From contig JAEWXC010000051.1 in assembly GCA_023396115.1 (NCBI GenBank), positions 21,643 to 85,642 of the forward strand: 64,000 bases of DNA, read 5' to 3'. Shown here one piece after another: positions 39,514-50,300 of this stretch. Made by a program: the position numbers and the translations under genes. Source of the DNA: Actinomycetes bacterium (GTDB taxonomy: Bacteria > Actinomycetota > Actinomycetes > Propionibacteriales > Nocardioidaceae). The first letter of the stretch is position 1; each line of letters begins with the position of its first letter. Below the pieces are notes generated by a model. It did no database searches. It was given only the letters and a program-made list of their open reading frames with translations, and was not told the DNA's origin.

Positions 39514-42063
39514 TCAGTCCCCCAGCATCCCCATCCGCACCGTCCACAGCACCAGCTCACCGGCCTCGTCCGAGGCCGCCACGTCCACCTGGGCCTCGAT
39601 CACCCAGTCGTGGTGGCCCTCGGGGTCGGCCAGGGTCTGTCGCACCTGCCAGGACTCCGGGGTGCGTTCGATCCGCAGCAGCGCCGGACCACGGGCGTCG
39701 GCGTCGGTCCCGACCCGGTCGTGCTCGGCGTAGTAGGCCTCCAGGGCGTCGTCCCAGTCCCGACGCGTCCACCCGCCCTCCGCGCCGCGCCCCTCGGCGT
39801 CGCGCTCGAGACGGGTCAGGGTGTCCAGGTCGTCGCGGGCCACGGCGTCGACCCGCGCCCACATCGCGTTGCGGACCATCACCTCGAAGCTGCGCTGGGC
39901 CGACAGCGGCCGGGGCGGCGGGGCGGCGTCGGTGGCCACCGTGGGGTGCCGCTCGGGGTCGCTGAGTGCCTCCCACTCGTCCAGCAGCGAGGAGTCGGTC
40001 TGGCGCACCGTCTCCCCCAGCCACTCCAGCAACGCCTCGAAGTCGGGGGTGCGGTACCCCTCGGGGACGGTGTGCCGCAGCGTCCGGTAGGCGTCGGTGA
40101 GGTAGCGCAGCACGAGGCCCTCGGAGCGGGCCAGCTGGTAGCGGGAGACGAAGTCGGTGAACGACATCGCCTGCTCCCACATCTCGCGCACGATCGACTT
40201 CGGCGCCAGCGCGTCCTCGGGCAACCACGGGTGGGTGCCGCGGTAGATCTCGAACGCCGGGACCAGGAGCTCCTCCAGCGGCTTGGGCCAGGTGACCTCC
40301 TCCAGGAGCGCCATCCGTTCGTCGTACTCGATCCCGTCGGCCTTCATCTCCGCCACCGCCACCCCGCGCGCGGCGTGCTGCTGGGCGAACAGGATCTGGC
40401 GCGGGCCCTCCAGCACGGCCTCCACCACCGAGACCACGTTCAGGGCGTAGCCGGGCTGCTCCACGTCGAGCAGGTCCAGGGCCGCCAGGGCGAAGTGCGC
40501 CAGCGGCTGGTTGAGGGCGAAGTCGGCCGGGAGGTCCTCGGTGAGCACGTAACGGCGTCCGTGGGCGTCGAGCTCCTCGCGCCGGGTGAGCACCCCGGAG
40601 TGGACCAGACTGCGGGTCAGTCGCAGCGCGCGGCGGGCCAGCTTCAGCTGCCGGCGCCGGTCCTCGTGGTTGGTGAGCAGGATCCGGCGGAACACGGTGA
40701 AGGCGTCCTCGGGTCGGGCGACCACGTTGAGGATCATCGAGTTGTCGACCTTCATCCGTGACGGCAGCGGCTCCGGTGCGCCGGAGACGAGCTTGTCGAA
40801 GGTCTGCTCGGACCAGACGACCGCGCCGTCGGGTGCCTTCCGCAGCTGGGCCTTGGACTTCTTCTTCGGGTTGGCCTCGTTCTTGGCGGCGGCCTTGGCC
40901 TTGGCTCGCTCGTTCTCGATCACGTGCTCGGGGGCCTGCACCACGACGTAGCCGGCGGTGTCGAAGCCGGCCCGGCCGGCGCGTCCGGCGATCTGCTGGA
41001 ACTCGCGGGTGCGCAGGATGCGCTGCCGGGTGCCGTCGAACTTCGCCAGCCCGGTGAACAGGACCGTGCGGATCGGCACGTTGATGCCGACCCCCAGGGT
41101 GTCGGTGCCACAGATCACCCGCAGCACCCCGGACTGCGCCAGCTGTTCGACGATGCGCCGGTACTTGGGCAGCATCCCGGCGTGGTGGACCCCGATGCCG
41201 GCCTTCAACAGCTTGGCGAGGGTCGACCCGAAACCGCGGCCGAACCGGAAGCCACCGATCTTCTCCGCGATCGCGTCCTTCTGCTCCCGGGTCAGTGGCG
41301 GCAAGCCGGCCGAGGGGGTGAGCAGCAGGTTGGCGTGCTCGACGGCCGCCGCCTGGGTGAAGTGGACGACGTAGACCGGCGACTGGTGGGTGCTGACCAA
41401 GTCGGAGAGGGTCTCGGGCAGCGGCGTCATGGCGTAGCTGAACGTCAGCGGCACCGGCCGCTCGGCGTCGTCGACGACGGCGACCTCCCGCCCGGTGCGG
41501 GCGGTCAGGTCCTCGGCGATCTGGGTGACGTCACCCAGCGTGGCGGACATGAGCAGGAACTGGGCCTGCGGCAGCTCCAGCAGCGGCACCTGCCAGGCCC
41601 ACCCCCGGTCCGGTTCGCCGTAGTAGTGGAACTCGTCCATCACCACGAGCCCGACGTCGGCGTCGGCCCCCTCACGCAGCGCGATGTTGGCCAGGACCTC
41701 CGCGGTGCAGCAGATGATCGGGGCGTCAGCGTTGACCGCGGCGTCGCCGGTGAGCATCCCGACGTTGTCGGCCCCGAAGACCTGGCACAGGTCGAAGAAC
41801 TTCTCGCTGACCAGTGCCTTGATCGGCGCGGTGTAGAAGGAGACCTCGTCCCGGGCCAGCGCCGCCAGGTGTGCCCCGACCGCGACCAGGGACTTGCCCG
41901 ACCCGGTGGGGGTGGCCAGCACCACGTGCGCCCCGCCGACCAGCTCCAGGACCGCCTCCTCCTGGTGCGGGTACGGCGTGGTGCCGCGGTCCAGCGCCCA
42001 CTCGGTGAACGCGTCGTAGGCCGCCTCGGGGGTGTCGGCGGACTCCCACCACTGCTGGGGCAT
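39514..42063 (-). CDS. DEAD/DEAH-box helicase with DUF3516 domain
   Basis: 849 residues. Helicase motifs: I ATPTGSGKSL (near 50-59), Ia APIKALVSEKFFD, II VMDEFHYYG (DEFH, near 146), III MSATLG, IV-VI in GVHHAGMLPKYRRIVEQLAQ, RVICGTDTLGVGINVPIRTV and QIAGRAGRAGFD. The C-terminal 330 residues form the actinobacterial DUF3516 domain (MALLEEVTWPKPLEELLVPA, SEGLVLRYLTDAYRTLRHTV). The core is Ski2-like, so an RNA remodelling or decay role is likely. It is monocistronic, about 60 bases before xerD in the map but ending away from it. Confidence 0.9.
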   Translation of the reverse strand: MPQQWWESADTPEAAYDAFTEWALDRGTTPYPHQEEAVLELVGGAHVVLATPTGSGKSLVAVGAHLAALARDEVSFYTAPIKALVSEKFFDLCQVFGADNVGMLTGDAAVNADAPIICCTAEVLANIALREGADADVGLVVMDEFHYYGEPDRGWAWQVPLLELPQAQFLLMSATLGDVTQIAEDLTARTGREVAVVDDAERPVPLTFSYAMTPLPETLSDLVSTHQSPVYVVHFTQAAAVEHANLLLTPSAGLPPLTREQKDAIAEKIGGFRFGRGFGSTLAKLLKAGIGVHHAGMLPKYRRIVEQLAQSGVLRVICGTDTLGVGINVPIRTVLFTGLAKFDGTRQRILRTREFQQIAGRAGRAGFDTAGYVVVQAPEHVIENERAKAKAAAKNEANPKKKSKAQLRKAPDGAVVWSEQTFDKLVSGAPEPLPSRMKVDNSMILNVVARPEDAFTVFRRILLTNHEDRRRQLKLARRALRLTRSLVHSGVLTRREELDAHGRRYVLTEDLPADFALNQPLAHFALAALDLLDVEQPGYALNVVSVVEAVLEGPRQILFAQQHAARGVAVAEMKADGIEYDERMALLEEVTWPKPLEELLVPAFEIYRGTHPWLPEDALAPKSIVREMWEQAMSFTDFVSRYQLARSEGLVLRYLTDAYRTLRHTVPEGYRTPDFEALLEWLGETVRQTDSSLLDEWEALSDPERHPTVATDAAPPPRPLSAQRSFEVMVRNAMWARVDAVARDDLDTLTRLERDAEGRGAEGGWTRRDWDDALEAYYAEHDRVGTDADARGPALLRIERTPESWQVRQTLADPEGHHDWVIEAQVDVAASDEAGELVLWTVRMGMLGD

Positions 42064-42127
42064 CTGTTCCTCTCGCGGCCACGGGGCCGGTGTCGGGGCT
42101 GTGTCGGTTCGGGCTGGGGCCGCAGCG

Positions 42128-43075
42128 TCAGCCGCGGGCCCGGGGGTGCGCGGTCGCGAAGACCTCGCGCAGGTTGTCGACGGTGACCAGGGTGTAGACC
42201 TGCGTGGTGGTGACCGAGGCGTGACCGAGCAGCTCTTGCACCACCCGGACGTCGGCGCCGCCGTCGAGCAGGTGGGTCGCGAATGAGTGTCGCATCGTGT
42301 GCGGGGAGACCTCCCCCGGGACCCCGGCGCGGTCGACGGCCTTGGCGAGCACCGCCCAGGCGCTCTGCCGCGACAGCCGCCCGCCGCGGGCGTTGAGGAA
42401 GAGGGCCGGGGTGCCCCGGCCGGCCGCCACCAGTTCCGGTCGGCCCCGGGTCAGGTAGGCCTCGACCGCCTCCAGGGCGTAGCTGCCGACGGGAACCAGG
42501 CGCTCCTTGGAGCCCTTGCCGCGCAGCAGCACGGTGCGGTCGAAGGTGTCGAGGTCGTCGACGTCGAGCCCCACGGCCTCGCTGATCCGGGCCCCGGTGC
42601 CGTAGAGCACCTCCAGCAGCGCCCGGTCCCGCAGCGCCAGGGTGGTGCCGTCCGCGCCGGCTGCCTCCAGGATCGCCTCGACGTCGGCCAGCGGGAGCGG
42701 CTTGGGCAACCGCTTGGCCGGCGTCGGCGGCTTCACCTGGGCTGCCGGGTCGTGGGTGGCGAAGCCGTCCGCGACCGCGAACTTGTGGAAGCCGCGCACC
42801 GCCACCACCGTCCGCGCCGCCGAGGTGGCGGCCAGCGGCGGGTGCTCGGTGTCGCCCTCACGCAGGTGCACGAGGAAGTCGGTGACCACCGACTCGGTGA
42901 CCGCAGCCGGGTCGTCGATCCCCCGGGCATTGAGGAACGCCAGGTAGCGCCGCAGGTCGCGCCGGTAGGACGAGAGCGTGTTGCCGGCCAGGCCGCGTTC
43001 CACCGCGAGGTGGTCCAGCCAGGTCCGCACCGCCCGGTCCAGCGGGCTCGGCCGGCGGGTGGGGGCGGTCGTCAT
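42128..43075 (-). CDS. xerD: Tyrosine recombinase XerD
   Basis: 315 residues. The N-terminal core-binding SAM-like domain (WLDHLAVERGLAGNTLSSYR) is followed by the catalytic domain with Arg in GTGARISEA, Lys in GKGSKERLVPVG, H-x2-R in HTMRHSFATHLL, His in ELLGHASVTTTQ and Tyr in VYTLV. It resolves chromosome dimers at dif with XerC and FtsK. The position between parA and the NUDIX gene matches Rv1701, which favours XerD over a phage integrase. Confidence 0.92.
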   Translation of the reverse strand: MTTAPTRRPSPLDRAVRTWLDHLAVERGLAGNTLSSYRRDLRRYLAFLNARGIDDPAAVTESVVTDFLVHLREGDTEHPPLAATSAARTVVAVRGFHKFAVADGFATHDPAAQVKPPTPAKRLPKPLPLADVEAILEAAGADGTTLALRDRALLEVLYGTGARISEAVGLDVDDLDTFDRTVLLRGKGSKERLVPVGSYALEAVEAYLTRGRPELVAAGRGTPALFLNARGGRLSRQSAWAVLAKAVDRAGVPGEVSPHTMRHSFATHLLDGGADVRVVQELLGHASVTTTQVYTLVTVDNLREVFATAHPRARG

Positions 43076-43151
43076 GGGCGTGACGTTACGTCAACCCGTC
43101 CCCCGCGCCTGCACGGCACGCGGGGCTCCACCGTGACGGTGCGTGGTGGGC

Positions 43152-43781
43152 TCAGATCTCCCCGCGGGCGCGGAGTACCTCGGTGGCCAGCACCGCCTGG
43201 ACCAGCGGGCCCTGTCGGACGCGTCCCTCGAGGACCGCACCGAGCAGGTCGGTGAACGGCACCCAGAACGCGACCATCTCGGCCTCCTCCGCGTGCAGCT
43301 CGAAGTCGCCGCGCGGGTGCGGGGTGAGACCGGTGGCCAGGAAGATGTGGTGCTCCTCGGAGGTGATCCCGGCCGAGGGGAAGGTGACCAGCAGCTCGCG
43401 CCAGTGCGCGGCGGAGAGCTCCGCCTCTTCGACCAGCTCGCGACGGGCGGTCTCCACGGGCGGCTCCCCGTCGGCGTCGCGCAAACCCGCCGGCAGTTCC
43501 ACGAAGCTCATCTGCGCGGGGTGGCGGTACTGGCGCAGGCAGAAGACCCGGTCCTGCTCGTCCAGGGCGAGCACGACCACGGCCCCGGGGTGCTCCAGGG
43601 TCAGGCGCCGGAAGGGTTCCTCCGGAACACCGGGCCGGGTCACCTGGTCGGCCCGCAGCGCGACGATCCAGCCGTCGCGGTGCAGGTCCTGCGACGACTG
43701 CACCGGCCACACCTCCGGACGGTCCAGCAGCTCGGTGGCATCGGCCTTGGCGGGGGCGTCAGGCTGGTCAGGGACGGACAT
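43152..43781 (-). CDS. NUDIX hydrolase, ADP-ribose pyrophosphatase type
   Basis: 209 residues from ATG 43781. The Nudix box is GLRDADGEPPVETARRELVE followed by EAEL (near 112-135), with the expected E-x2-E acidic pair. The region FLATGLTPHPRGDFELHAEE after it fits ADP-ribose pyrophosphatases. It probably cleaves ADP-ribose or a related nucleotide sugar. It corresponds by position to Rv1700, between xerD and pyrG. The gene is divergent from pepN with a 69-base gap. Confidence 0.88.
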   Translation of the reverse strand: MSVPDQPDAPAKADATELLDRPEVWPVQSSQDLHRDGWIVALRADQVTRPGVPEEPFRRLTLEHPGAVVVLALDEQDRVFCLRQYRHPAQMSFVELPAGLRDADGEPPVETARRELVEEAELSAAHWRELLVTFPSAGITSEEHHIFLATGLTPHPRGDFELHAEEAEMVAFWVPFTDLLGAVLEGRVRQGPLVQAVLATEVLRARGEI

Positions 43782-43850
43782 GCTGGTGACGGTACACACG
43801 TGCCCCGCGCGGTGACCGGCGCCCGGGCGTCCCGGTCTAGAGTCGCGCCC

Positions 43851-46322
43851 ATGACGATGCTGAGCCTGACCCGTGAAGAGGCCGCCGCCCGGACGGCGCT
43901 GCTGACCGTCGACCGCTACGACATCGAGGTCGACATGACCGGCCTGTTGGAGGGTGCTCGGTGGAGGTCGGTCAGCACGGTCACGTTCGGGTGCCGCACC
44001 CCCGGCGCCGAGACGTTCGTGGACTGTGCCGGCGACGTCGTCCGGGCCTCGCTGAACGGCCGCGACCTGGACGTCAGCCGGGTCTCGGGTGGCCGGTTGC
44101 CGCTGGCTGACCTGGCTTCCGAGAACGTGCTCGTGCTCGAGCAGACCTGCGACAACACCGCCTCGGGCGAGGGCATCCTGCGCACCGTCGACCCGACCGA
44201 CGGGGGTGTCTACGTCTGGACGTCCCTGGAGCCCGACGAGGCACGACGGTTGTGGGCCTGCTTCGACCAGCCCGACCTGAAGGCGCCGCACCGGTTCACC
44301 GTGCACGCCCCCGAGGCGTGGAAGGTCGCCTCCAACGGGGCGCCGGAGTCGATCGGTGAGCCGCACGACCGCGCCGGGGTGTCGGCGCGGACCTGGAGCT
44401 ACCCCGACACTCCCCCGCTGTCGACCTACGTGGTCGTGGTCAACGCGGGCCCGTTCCACGAGGTGCGCCGCCAGGTGGACGGCTACGACCTGGGCTTCTA
44501 CTGCCGCCAGTCGCTGGTGCCGCACCTGGAGCGAGACCTGGAGGAGCTGGTCACCCTCACCCGCCAGGGCCTGGCCTTCTTCGGCGAGCAGTTCGGCATC
44601 GCCTTCCCGCAGGAGCGCTACGACCAGGTCTTCGTGCCCAACCTCGGCGGTGCGATGGAGAACTGGGGGTGCGTCACCTACGGCGACAGCCAGCTGTTCC
44701 GCACCCCGCCCAGCCACCAGCAGCGTGCGGTGCGGGCCGAGTTCGTGCTGCACGAGATGGCGCACATGTGGTTCGGCGACCTGGTCACCATGCAGTGGTG
44801 GGACGACCTGTGGTTGAACGAGGCCTTCGCCTCGTGGGCGGCCAACTGGGGCCTGGCCGAGGCCACCGAGTTCTCCGACCAGTGGGCCACGCACCTGGCG
44901 CAGTCCAAGAAGCTGGCCTACGACATGGACCTGGGGCCGGCCAGCCACCCGATCCGGGCCGACGTCCCGGACGTGACCCGGGCGATGGCGAACTTCGACG
45001 TCATCACCTACGAGAAGGGCATGTCGGTCCTGCACCAGTTGATGGCCTGGGTGGGCCGGGACGCCTACATCGCCGGCCTGCAGGACTACTTCGCCCGGCA
45101 CGCCTGGGGCAACACGGTGCTCGACGACCTGATGGGGGCCTTCGGTCGTGCCGCCGGGCAGGACCTGGGCGCGTGGACCGCGGCCTGGCTGGACCGCTCC
45201 GGCCCCGACCAGATGCGCCTGCTGGCCCGGGACGGGGTCCACGTGGTGGAGCTGAGCTCCCCCGACGAGGCGAAGCCCCGCCCGCACCGGGTCGACATCG
45301 CCAGCTTCGACACCTCCAGCGGCCGCCCGGTCCCGACCGGGCGCACCGAGGTCCGGCTCACCGAGGAAGCCACCCCGGTGGACCTGCCCTCGGGTGACCT
45401 GCACCTGCTCAACGCCGGCGACCACACCTACGCGGTGGTCCGGGTCGACCCGGCGGAGCTGGCCGCGATGGTGGAGGCGCTGCCGCACCTGACCGACCCG
45501 CTGGACCGGGCCCTGGTCGTGATGACGGCGCACCAGCAGCTCCTGCTCGGCGCCGCCGCTCCGCGTGACGTGGTCCGCGCACTCGCCCAGGGGCTGCGTG
45601 CCGAGACCAACCCGGCCCTGGTGGAGCCGATGCTCAGCCTGGCCACGCTGGTGGCCGACCGGTGGGCAGCCCCCGCCGAGCAGCCCGCCCTGGTGCGCGA
45701 GCTGGCCGACGCCGCGGCCGTGGTTGCCGCCTCGGGGCAGAACCTGCAGCCGGCCCTGCGGGTGCTCGCCTCCACCGCCAGCACGCCCGAGCACTGGGCC
45801 GTGGTCGATGCCGCGGTCGCCGGGGAGTCGGACCTGGACCTGGCCTGGCGGGCCGCGATCCGGCGCGCCGAGACCGAGGGCGTCGACAGGGCAGCGCTGG
45901 AGGCGTTGCTGGCCGCCGACCCGGACCCCGACGCGGCCACCACCCGCCGGCTGAAGGTGCTCGCGGCCTCCCGGGAGGAGTGGGCGAAGGAGGAGGTGTG
46001 GAGGGCGTTCTTCGTCGACCGGTCCATCCCGGCCTCGCGCGACACCCTCGAACTCGGTGCCACGTTCTGGCGGGTGCCGCAGAGCGACCTGCTGCAGCCG
46101 TTCGCGCTGCGCTACCTGGAGGAGCTCACCCGGTTGACCGGTGGGCTGCTCAACCAGGGGGTCGTGATCCGGGCGATGTTCCCCCAGGGCGTCGGCGACG
46201 AGGCCTTCCTGGCCCGGGCCCGTGAGGTCGCCGAGTCCGGCACGGTCAGCGCCTATGCCGCCAACCAGTTGCGTGCAGGTGCCCACACGCTGAGCAGGAT
46301 CCACGCAGCCCGGGCCCTGTGA
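43851..46322 (+). CDS. pepN: Aminopeptidase N
   Basis: 823 residues from ATG 43851. The M1-family exopeptidase motif GGAMENWG lies near 265-272, and the zinc site HEMAHMWFG (H-E-x2-H) near 300 is completed by the Glu of NEAFASW about 18 residues later. The ERAP1-like C-terminal domain is helical. There is no signal peptide, so it acts in the cytoplasm, removing N-terminal residues from peptides. Convergent with the nurA-like gene; the two share a hairpin terminator. Confidence 0.93.
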   Translation: MTMLSLTREEAAARTALLTVDRYDIEVDMTGLLEGARWRSVSTVTFGCRTPGAETFVDCAGDVVRASLNGRDLDVSRVSGGRLPLADLASENVLVLEQTCDNTASGEGILRTVDPTDGGVYVWTSLEPDEARRLWACFDQPDLKAPHRFTVHAPEAWKVASNGAPESIGEPHDRAGVSARTWSYPDTPPLSTYVVVVNAGPFHEVRRQVDGYDLGFYCRQSLVPHLERDLEELVTLTRQGLAFFGEQFGIAFPQERYDQVFVPNLGGAMENWGCVTYGDSQLFRTPPSHQQRAVRAEFVLHEMAHMWFGDLVTMQWWDDLWLNEAFASWAANWGLAEATEFSDQWATHLAQSKKLAYDMDLGPASHPIRADVPDVTRAMANFDVITYEKGMSVLHQLMAWVGRDAYIAGLQDYFARHAWGNTVLDDLMGAFGRAAGQDLGAWTAAWLDRSGPDQMRLLARDGVHVVELSSPDEAKPRPHRVDIASFDTSSGRPVPTGRTEVRLTEEATPVDLPSGDLHLLNAGDHTYAVVRVDPAELAAMVEALPHLTDPLDRALVVMTAHQQLLLGAAAPRDVVRALAQGLRAETNPALVEPMLSLATLVADRWAAPAEQPALVRELADAAAVVAASGQNLQPALRVLASTASTPEHWAVVDAAVAGESDLDLAWRAAIRRAETEGVDRAALEALLAADPDPDAATTRRLKVLAASREEWAKEEVWRAFFVDRSIPASRDTLELGATFWRVPQSDLLQPFALRYLEELTRLTGGLLNQGVVIRAMFPQGVGDEAFLARAREVAESGTVSAYAANQLRAGAHTLSRIHAARAL

Positions 46323-46348
46323 CCCGCTGACCCAACCAGCACGACTGT

Positions 46349-46381
46349 CCGCCGCCCGTACCGCTCAGGTGCGGGCGGCGG
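46349..46381. terminator. Bidirectional hairpin between pepN and the nurA-like gene
   Basis: 14-bp arms with one G-T mismatch (CCGCCGCCCGTACC opposite GGTGCGGGCGGCGG) and a 5-base loop, spanning the end of the minus-strand gene. Confidence 0.65.
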
Positions 46382-47336
46382 CCTGTTGCAGGGCCCGCAG
46401 GACGAACGTGGGTTCACCCAGCCGGTGTCGCAGGTCCCGTTCGAGCCCGGCGATCGGGACGAGGTTCTGGGGTGCGCGGGAGTCCTTGTACTCGACCGAG
46501 GCGAACCGGGGCAGCAGCCGCTGGGTGAGTCCGGCCAGCGCGGTGACCTCGGGCAGCTCCAACTCGGCGCTGCACTCGATGCGCACCACCCCGGCCCACG
46601 GGGCACCGGGTCGGCCGGGCAGCCGCAGGTACCAGGCGTAGCGCTCCCAGGTGGTCCCCATGAGGAAGACCGGGGTGCGTTCGCCGGGTGCGAGCAGTGC
46701 GACCTGCAGGTTCAGCTCCTCGGGCAGGTAGGTGGCCCGGTGCGACTTGATGAACCCGATCGTCCGGGGCAGGTGCTGGCGCCCCCGCAGCGGCCCGTCG
46801 ACCACAACCAGGTCGTCCTCGACGCCGTGGAGGTGGTCGGTGCTGCGGGCGGTCAGGGTGGTGAGCAGCTCCAGGTCGGCCAGCTGCCCCTGCAGCGCGG
46901 CGTTGAGGAGCTGGGCGGGGGCCTGGTCGTCGGCCGCGGCGACCGCGTGCCGGGTGAACTCCCCGGCCCGGGTCGGCAGCGGGGCGGCGTCCGGGGCGGT
47001 GGTGAACAGTCCCCGTCGCTGTTCGGCCAGCAGCACGTGGGCCCCCAGATCGCAGCAGCACACCACGCCGGCTCCCCAGGAGGCCGCGACCCCCAGGTCG
47101 GCGTTGGTGCCGTCGGCGGACCCGGCCCACACCCGGGCCTCGATCCGGCGCACCCCGTCGACGAAGAGCACCCGCCCCGGCTCGGGGCCTTCCGGCACGC
47201 AGACCGGCGCCCAGTCCTCGGCGCTCCGTTCGACGTCCACGGTCACCCGGGCGGTCGAGACGAACCCCTCCGGCTCCCCCAGGTCCTCCACCGAGGAGCC
47301 GTAGGAGGGGTCCCAACCGTCGATGAAGTACTTCAC
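46365..47336 (-). CDS. NurA-like nuclease of a HerA-Mre11-Rad50 operon
   Basis: 323 residues from GTG 47336, which overlaps the sbcC stop (GTGA). The strand VLFVDGVRRIEARVWAG (Asp 60) and the later DDLVVVDGPLRGRQHLP fit the two acidic blocks of the NurA RNase-H-like fold; AWYLRLPGRPG and SVEYKDSRAPQNLVPIAGLE complete the conserved C-terminal part. NurA is a 5'-3' exo/endonuclease that works with the HerA translocase in DNA-end resection. The assignment rests on motifs and on being the last gene after herA, sbcD and sbcC. Confidence 0.72.
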   Translation of the reverse strand: MKYFIDGWDPSYGSSVEDLGEPEGFVSTARVTVDVERSAEDWAPVCVPEGPEPGRVLFVDGVRRIEARVWAGSADGTNADLGVAASWGAGVVCCCDLGAHVLLAEQRRGLFTTAPDAAPLPTRAGEFTRHAVAAADDQAPAQLLNAALQGQLADLELLTTLTARSTDHLHGVEDDLVVVDGPLRGRQHLPRTIGFIKSHRATYLPEELNLQVALLAPGERTPVFLMGTTWERYAWYLRLPGRPGAPWAGVVRIECSAELELPEVTALAGLTQRLLPRFASVEYKDSRAPQNLVPIAGLERDLRHRLGEPTFVLRALQQAAART

Positions 47337-50300
47337 AACGCCTCGCGCTCGACCCGGGAGGTCAGGTGGTCCCGGGTGACCCGGAACCTGACCGGGGTCC
47401 GGTCGGCCAGCGCCTGCACGTGGGTGACCACCCCGACCATTCGTCCCTGGGCCAGGTTCTCCAGTGTCGCGGCGACGGTGTCCAGTGAGTCGGGGTCCAG
47501 GGTGCCGAACCCCTCGTCGAGGAAGATCGACTCCAGCCGCACCACGCCACCGGCCGCCAGGGCTGCGAGCTGCTCGGACAGGGCGAGCGCCAGGGCCAGG
47601 GAGGTCTGGAACGTCTCGCCGCCCGACAGCGTCTTCACCGAGCGGGTGGAGTCGGCGTCGAAGTGGTCGACGACGTAGAACTCGCCCTTGTCGTGGGTCA
47701 GCGAGAACTGTCCGCCGGACAGCTCGTCGAGGCTGCTGGAGGCTCCGGTGACCAGGGTGTCCAACGCGGCCCCGGCGAGCCACTGCTGGAACTTGTCGGC
47801 CCGCAGGAGGCTGGCCAGCTCGGCGGCGACCCGTTGCCGTTCGGTGGCCTCGGTGATCCGTCGGACGAGGTCGGCCTGTCGCTCCAGGTCCTTGCGGGCC
47901 CCGGCCAGCCGGTCCCGGGTCTCGGCGCGGGCGACGGCCAGTCCCTCCACCGAGGTCCGCGGGTCCTGGCCGAGTGCCTGGTGCTCGTACTCGATGCCGT
48001 GCCCGTCCAGCAGCGCGCCGAGCTCGGTGACGCGGGCGTCGCGCCGCTGCCCGGCCTCGGCGGCTGCGGCCAGGGACGCGTCGCGTTCGGTGTGCAGCTC
48101 CACGACCCGCTCGGTGGCCCAGCTGACCAGCCGGACCCAGCACCCGTGCAGGTCCTCGTCCAGCTCGCTGGCCGGGAACCCGGGCGGCTGGGCGCCGCTG
48201 ACCCGGTCCCTGGCGGTGTCGAACGCCTCCCGGTCGGCCCGGGTGGCCTGCACCGCCTCGTCGTGGCGCTCCGCGGCCGTCCGGTGCGCCTCGCGCTGGC
48301 TGTCGCGGTGGGCTCGGGCCTCGGCGGCGACCCGGGCGAGCTCGTCGGCCCGGGTCAGCTGTTCGGAGAGCTCGTCGGCGCTGGGCGCGTCGGTGAGGAT
48401 CTCGTCGAGCTGGCCGACCCGCTCGCGGCGTGCTGACAGGGTGGCGCTGGTGCGCGCCAGCTCGGTCCGGAGTCGGGTGAGTTCGGCTCCGGTGGCCTCC
48501 GCCGCGGCCGCGGCCGCGGTCCCGTCGTTGACCACCTGTTCGAGGGCTGCGGTGGTGCTCGTGTGCTGCAGGTGGGCTGCGGGCAGGACCTCCTCGACCG
48601 TGCGGTGGTGCAGGTCGCGTGCCCAGTCCACCAGCGCGGTCCAGTCGGCGTGCAGGGAGGCAGGATCACCCGACGGGGCGGGAGCCCCGTCCGCGGCGTG
48701 CTGCTCGGACCGGGACACCAGGCGCTGGGCGGCGACGGTGTGCGCGGTCTGCGCGCGGCGCAGGTCCTCCTCGGCGTCCTTGAGCACCTTCTCCAGGCCG
48801 CTCAGGCGCTGGCGGTGGTCGGACTGCTCGGCCCGCAACCGGCTCCCCTGCGCGTTCGCCGCGTCCAGCGCCGCGCGGAACCGACCGGTGCAGGTGCGCA
48901 GGGACTCCGGGTCCGCCGGGAGGTCGGTGGCGCCGGTTCCGAGCGTGTCGACCAGGGCAGCGAGGTCCTCGATGAGCGCCTCGCGCTCCCAGGTGTGGCG
49001 CTGCTGCTCCTGGTCGCGCTCGCGACCCAGCTGGTCAGCCCGGCGGCGGGACTCCTCCTCCACCGTCCGCGCCTGCTCGGCGCGGGTCTGGGCGTCGACG
49101 AGCGCGGCGGAGGTGTCGCCGGCAGCGGGCAGCACGCTCACCTGCTGGGTGCAGACCGGGCAGTCGTCGCCGACCTGCAGGTCGGCACGCAGCGCGGCAG
49201 CGCGGTCGTCGCGCCGCCGCCGGTGCAGTTCGTCCTCGGCGGCCTCGTACACCTGCTGGTGCCGCTCGTTCTCGGCGACGGCGTCGGCGTGCTGCTGGTC
49301 CAGCTCCCGGCACCGGTCCGCGGCCGTGTGCCAGGCCTCCCAACGCTGTGCGAACCGGTCGACCGCCTCCAGGCGTCGGCGGAGTTCGTCGGAGGGCGGA
49401 GCCGTCTCGAGTTCCGCGGTCACGGCGTCGAGCGCACGCTGGGCGTCCGCGACGTCCTGCTCCGCGGCGCCGACCGCGCTGCGGGCTGCCGGCTCACCGG
49501 CGGCGGTGTCCAGCTCGTCGGGGACGGTGAGGCCACTGGTGCGCGCCGCCAGGGTGCTCGCCCGCTCGACGGCGGCGGCCGCGTCCCGGTCCGCCTGGGC
49601 AGCCGACTGGTGGCCGGCGCGCAACTCCTCCAGCCGGTCCCGGGCGGTGGTGTCCGCGACGAGAGCGGCCTCCTCCTGCGACCGCAGGTCGGTCTCCTCG
49701 CGGGTCAGGTCGGCCACCTGGGCGACCAGCCCGTCACGTTCCTCGCGGGCCGAGGCGATCTGTTCCAGCGCCGGGCGCGTGGGGTGGACGGCCACGGCGT
49801 TGGCAGCCGCATCGGCAGCGCCCTCCGCGGTGGCGACTGCTTCGGTGGCCGTCGCGAGGGCGTCGCGTGCGTCCAGGAGCGCGTCGTGCCGTGCGGTGAG
49901 ACCTTCGGGAACCGCCAGGTAGGACAGGGTCGCGGCCAGGTCGGTCGCCCGGGTTCCGCTGACCCGGGCAGCCTCCTCGGTCTGGCCGAGCGCGACCAGC
50001 TCGTCGACGGCGGCCTGGACGGGTGCCACGGCCGCGTCGAGGGCGGTGAGGTCCGCCGCCAGCTGCTCGACCTGCTCGGGCGTGCTGGTGCTGCCCCGCC
50101 CGTGCTGGTCGGTCAGCAGGTCCAGTTGGGTCTGGGCCTGCTTGGCGCGGGCGTTGGCGGCCCGCCGCATCCGCTCGTAGGCGTCACCGCCCAGGAGCTT
50201 GAGCAGGATCGTCTGCCGCTCGGCCCGCGTGGCCTTGAGGAACCGGGCGAACTCCCCCTGCGGGAGCACGACGCACTGGCAGAAGTCGTCAAACTCCATG

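Noticed and set aside
43152..46304. 1050-residue minus-strand frame covering pepN
   Set aside because: Only its last 209 residues are the NUDIX gene; the rest is antisense to the clear M1 aminopeptidase.
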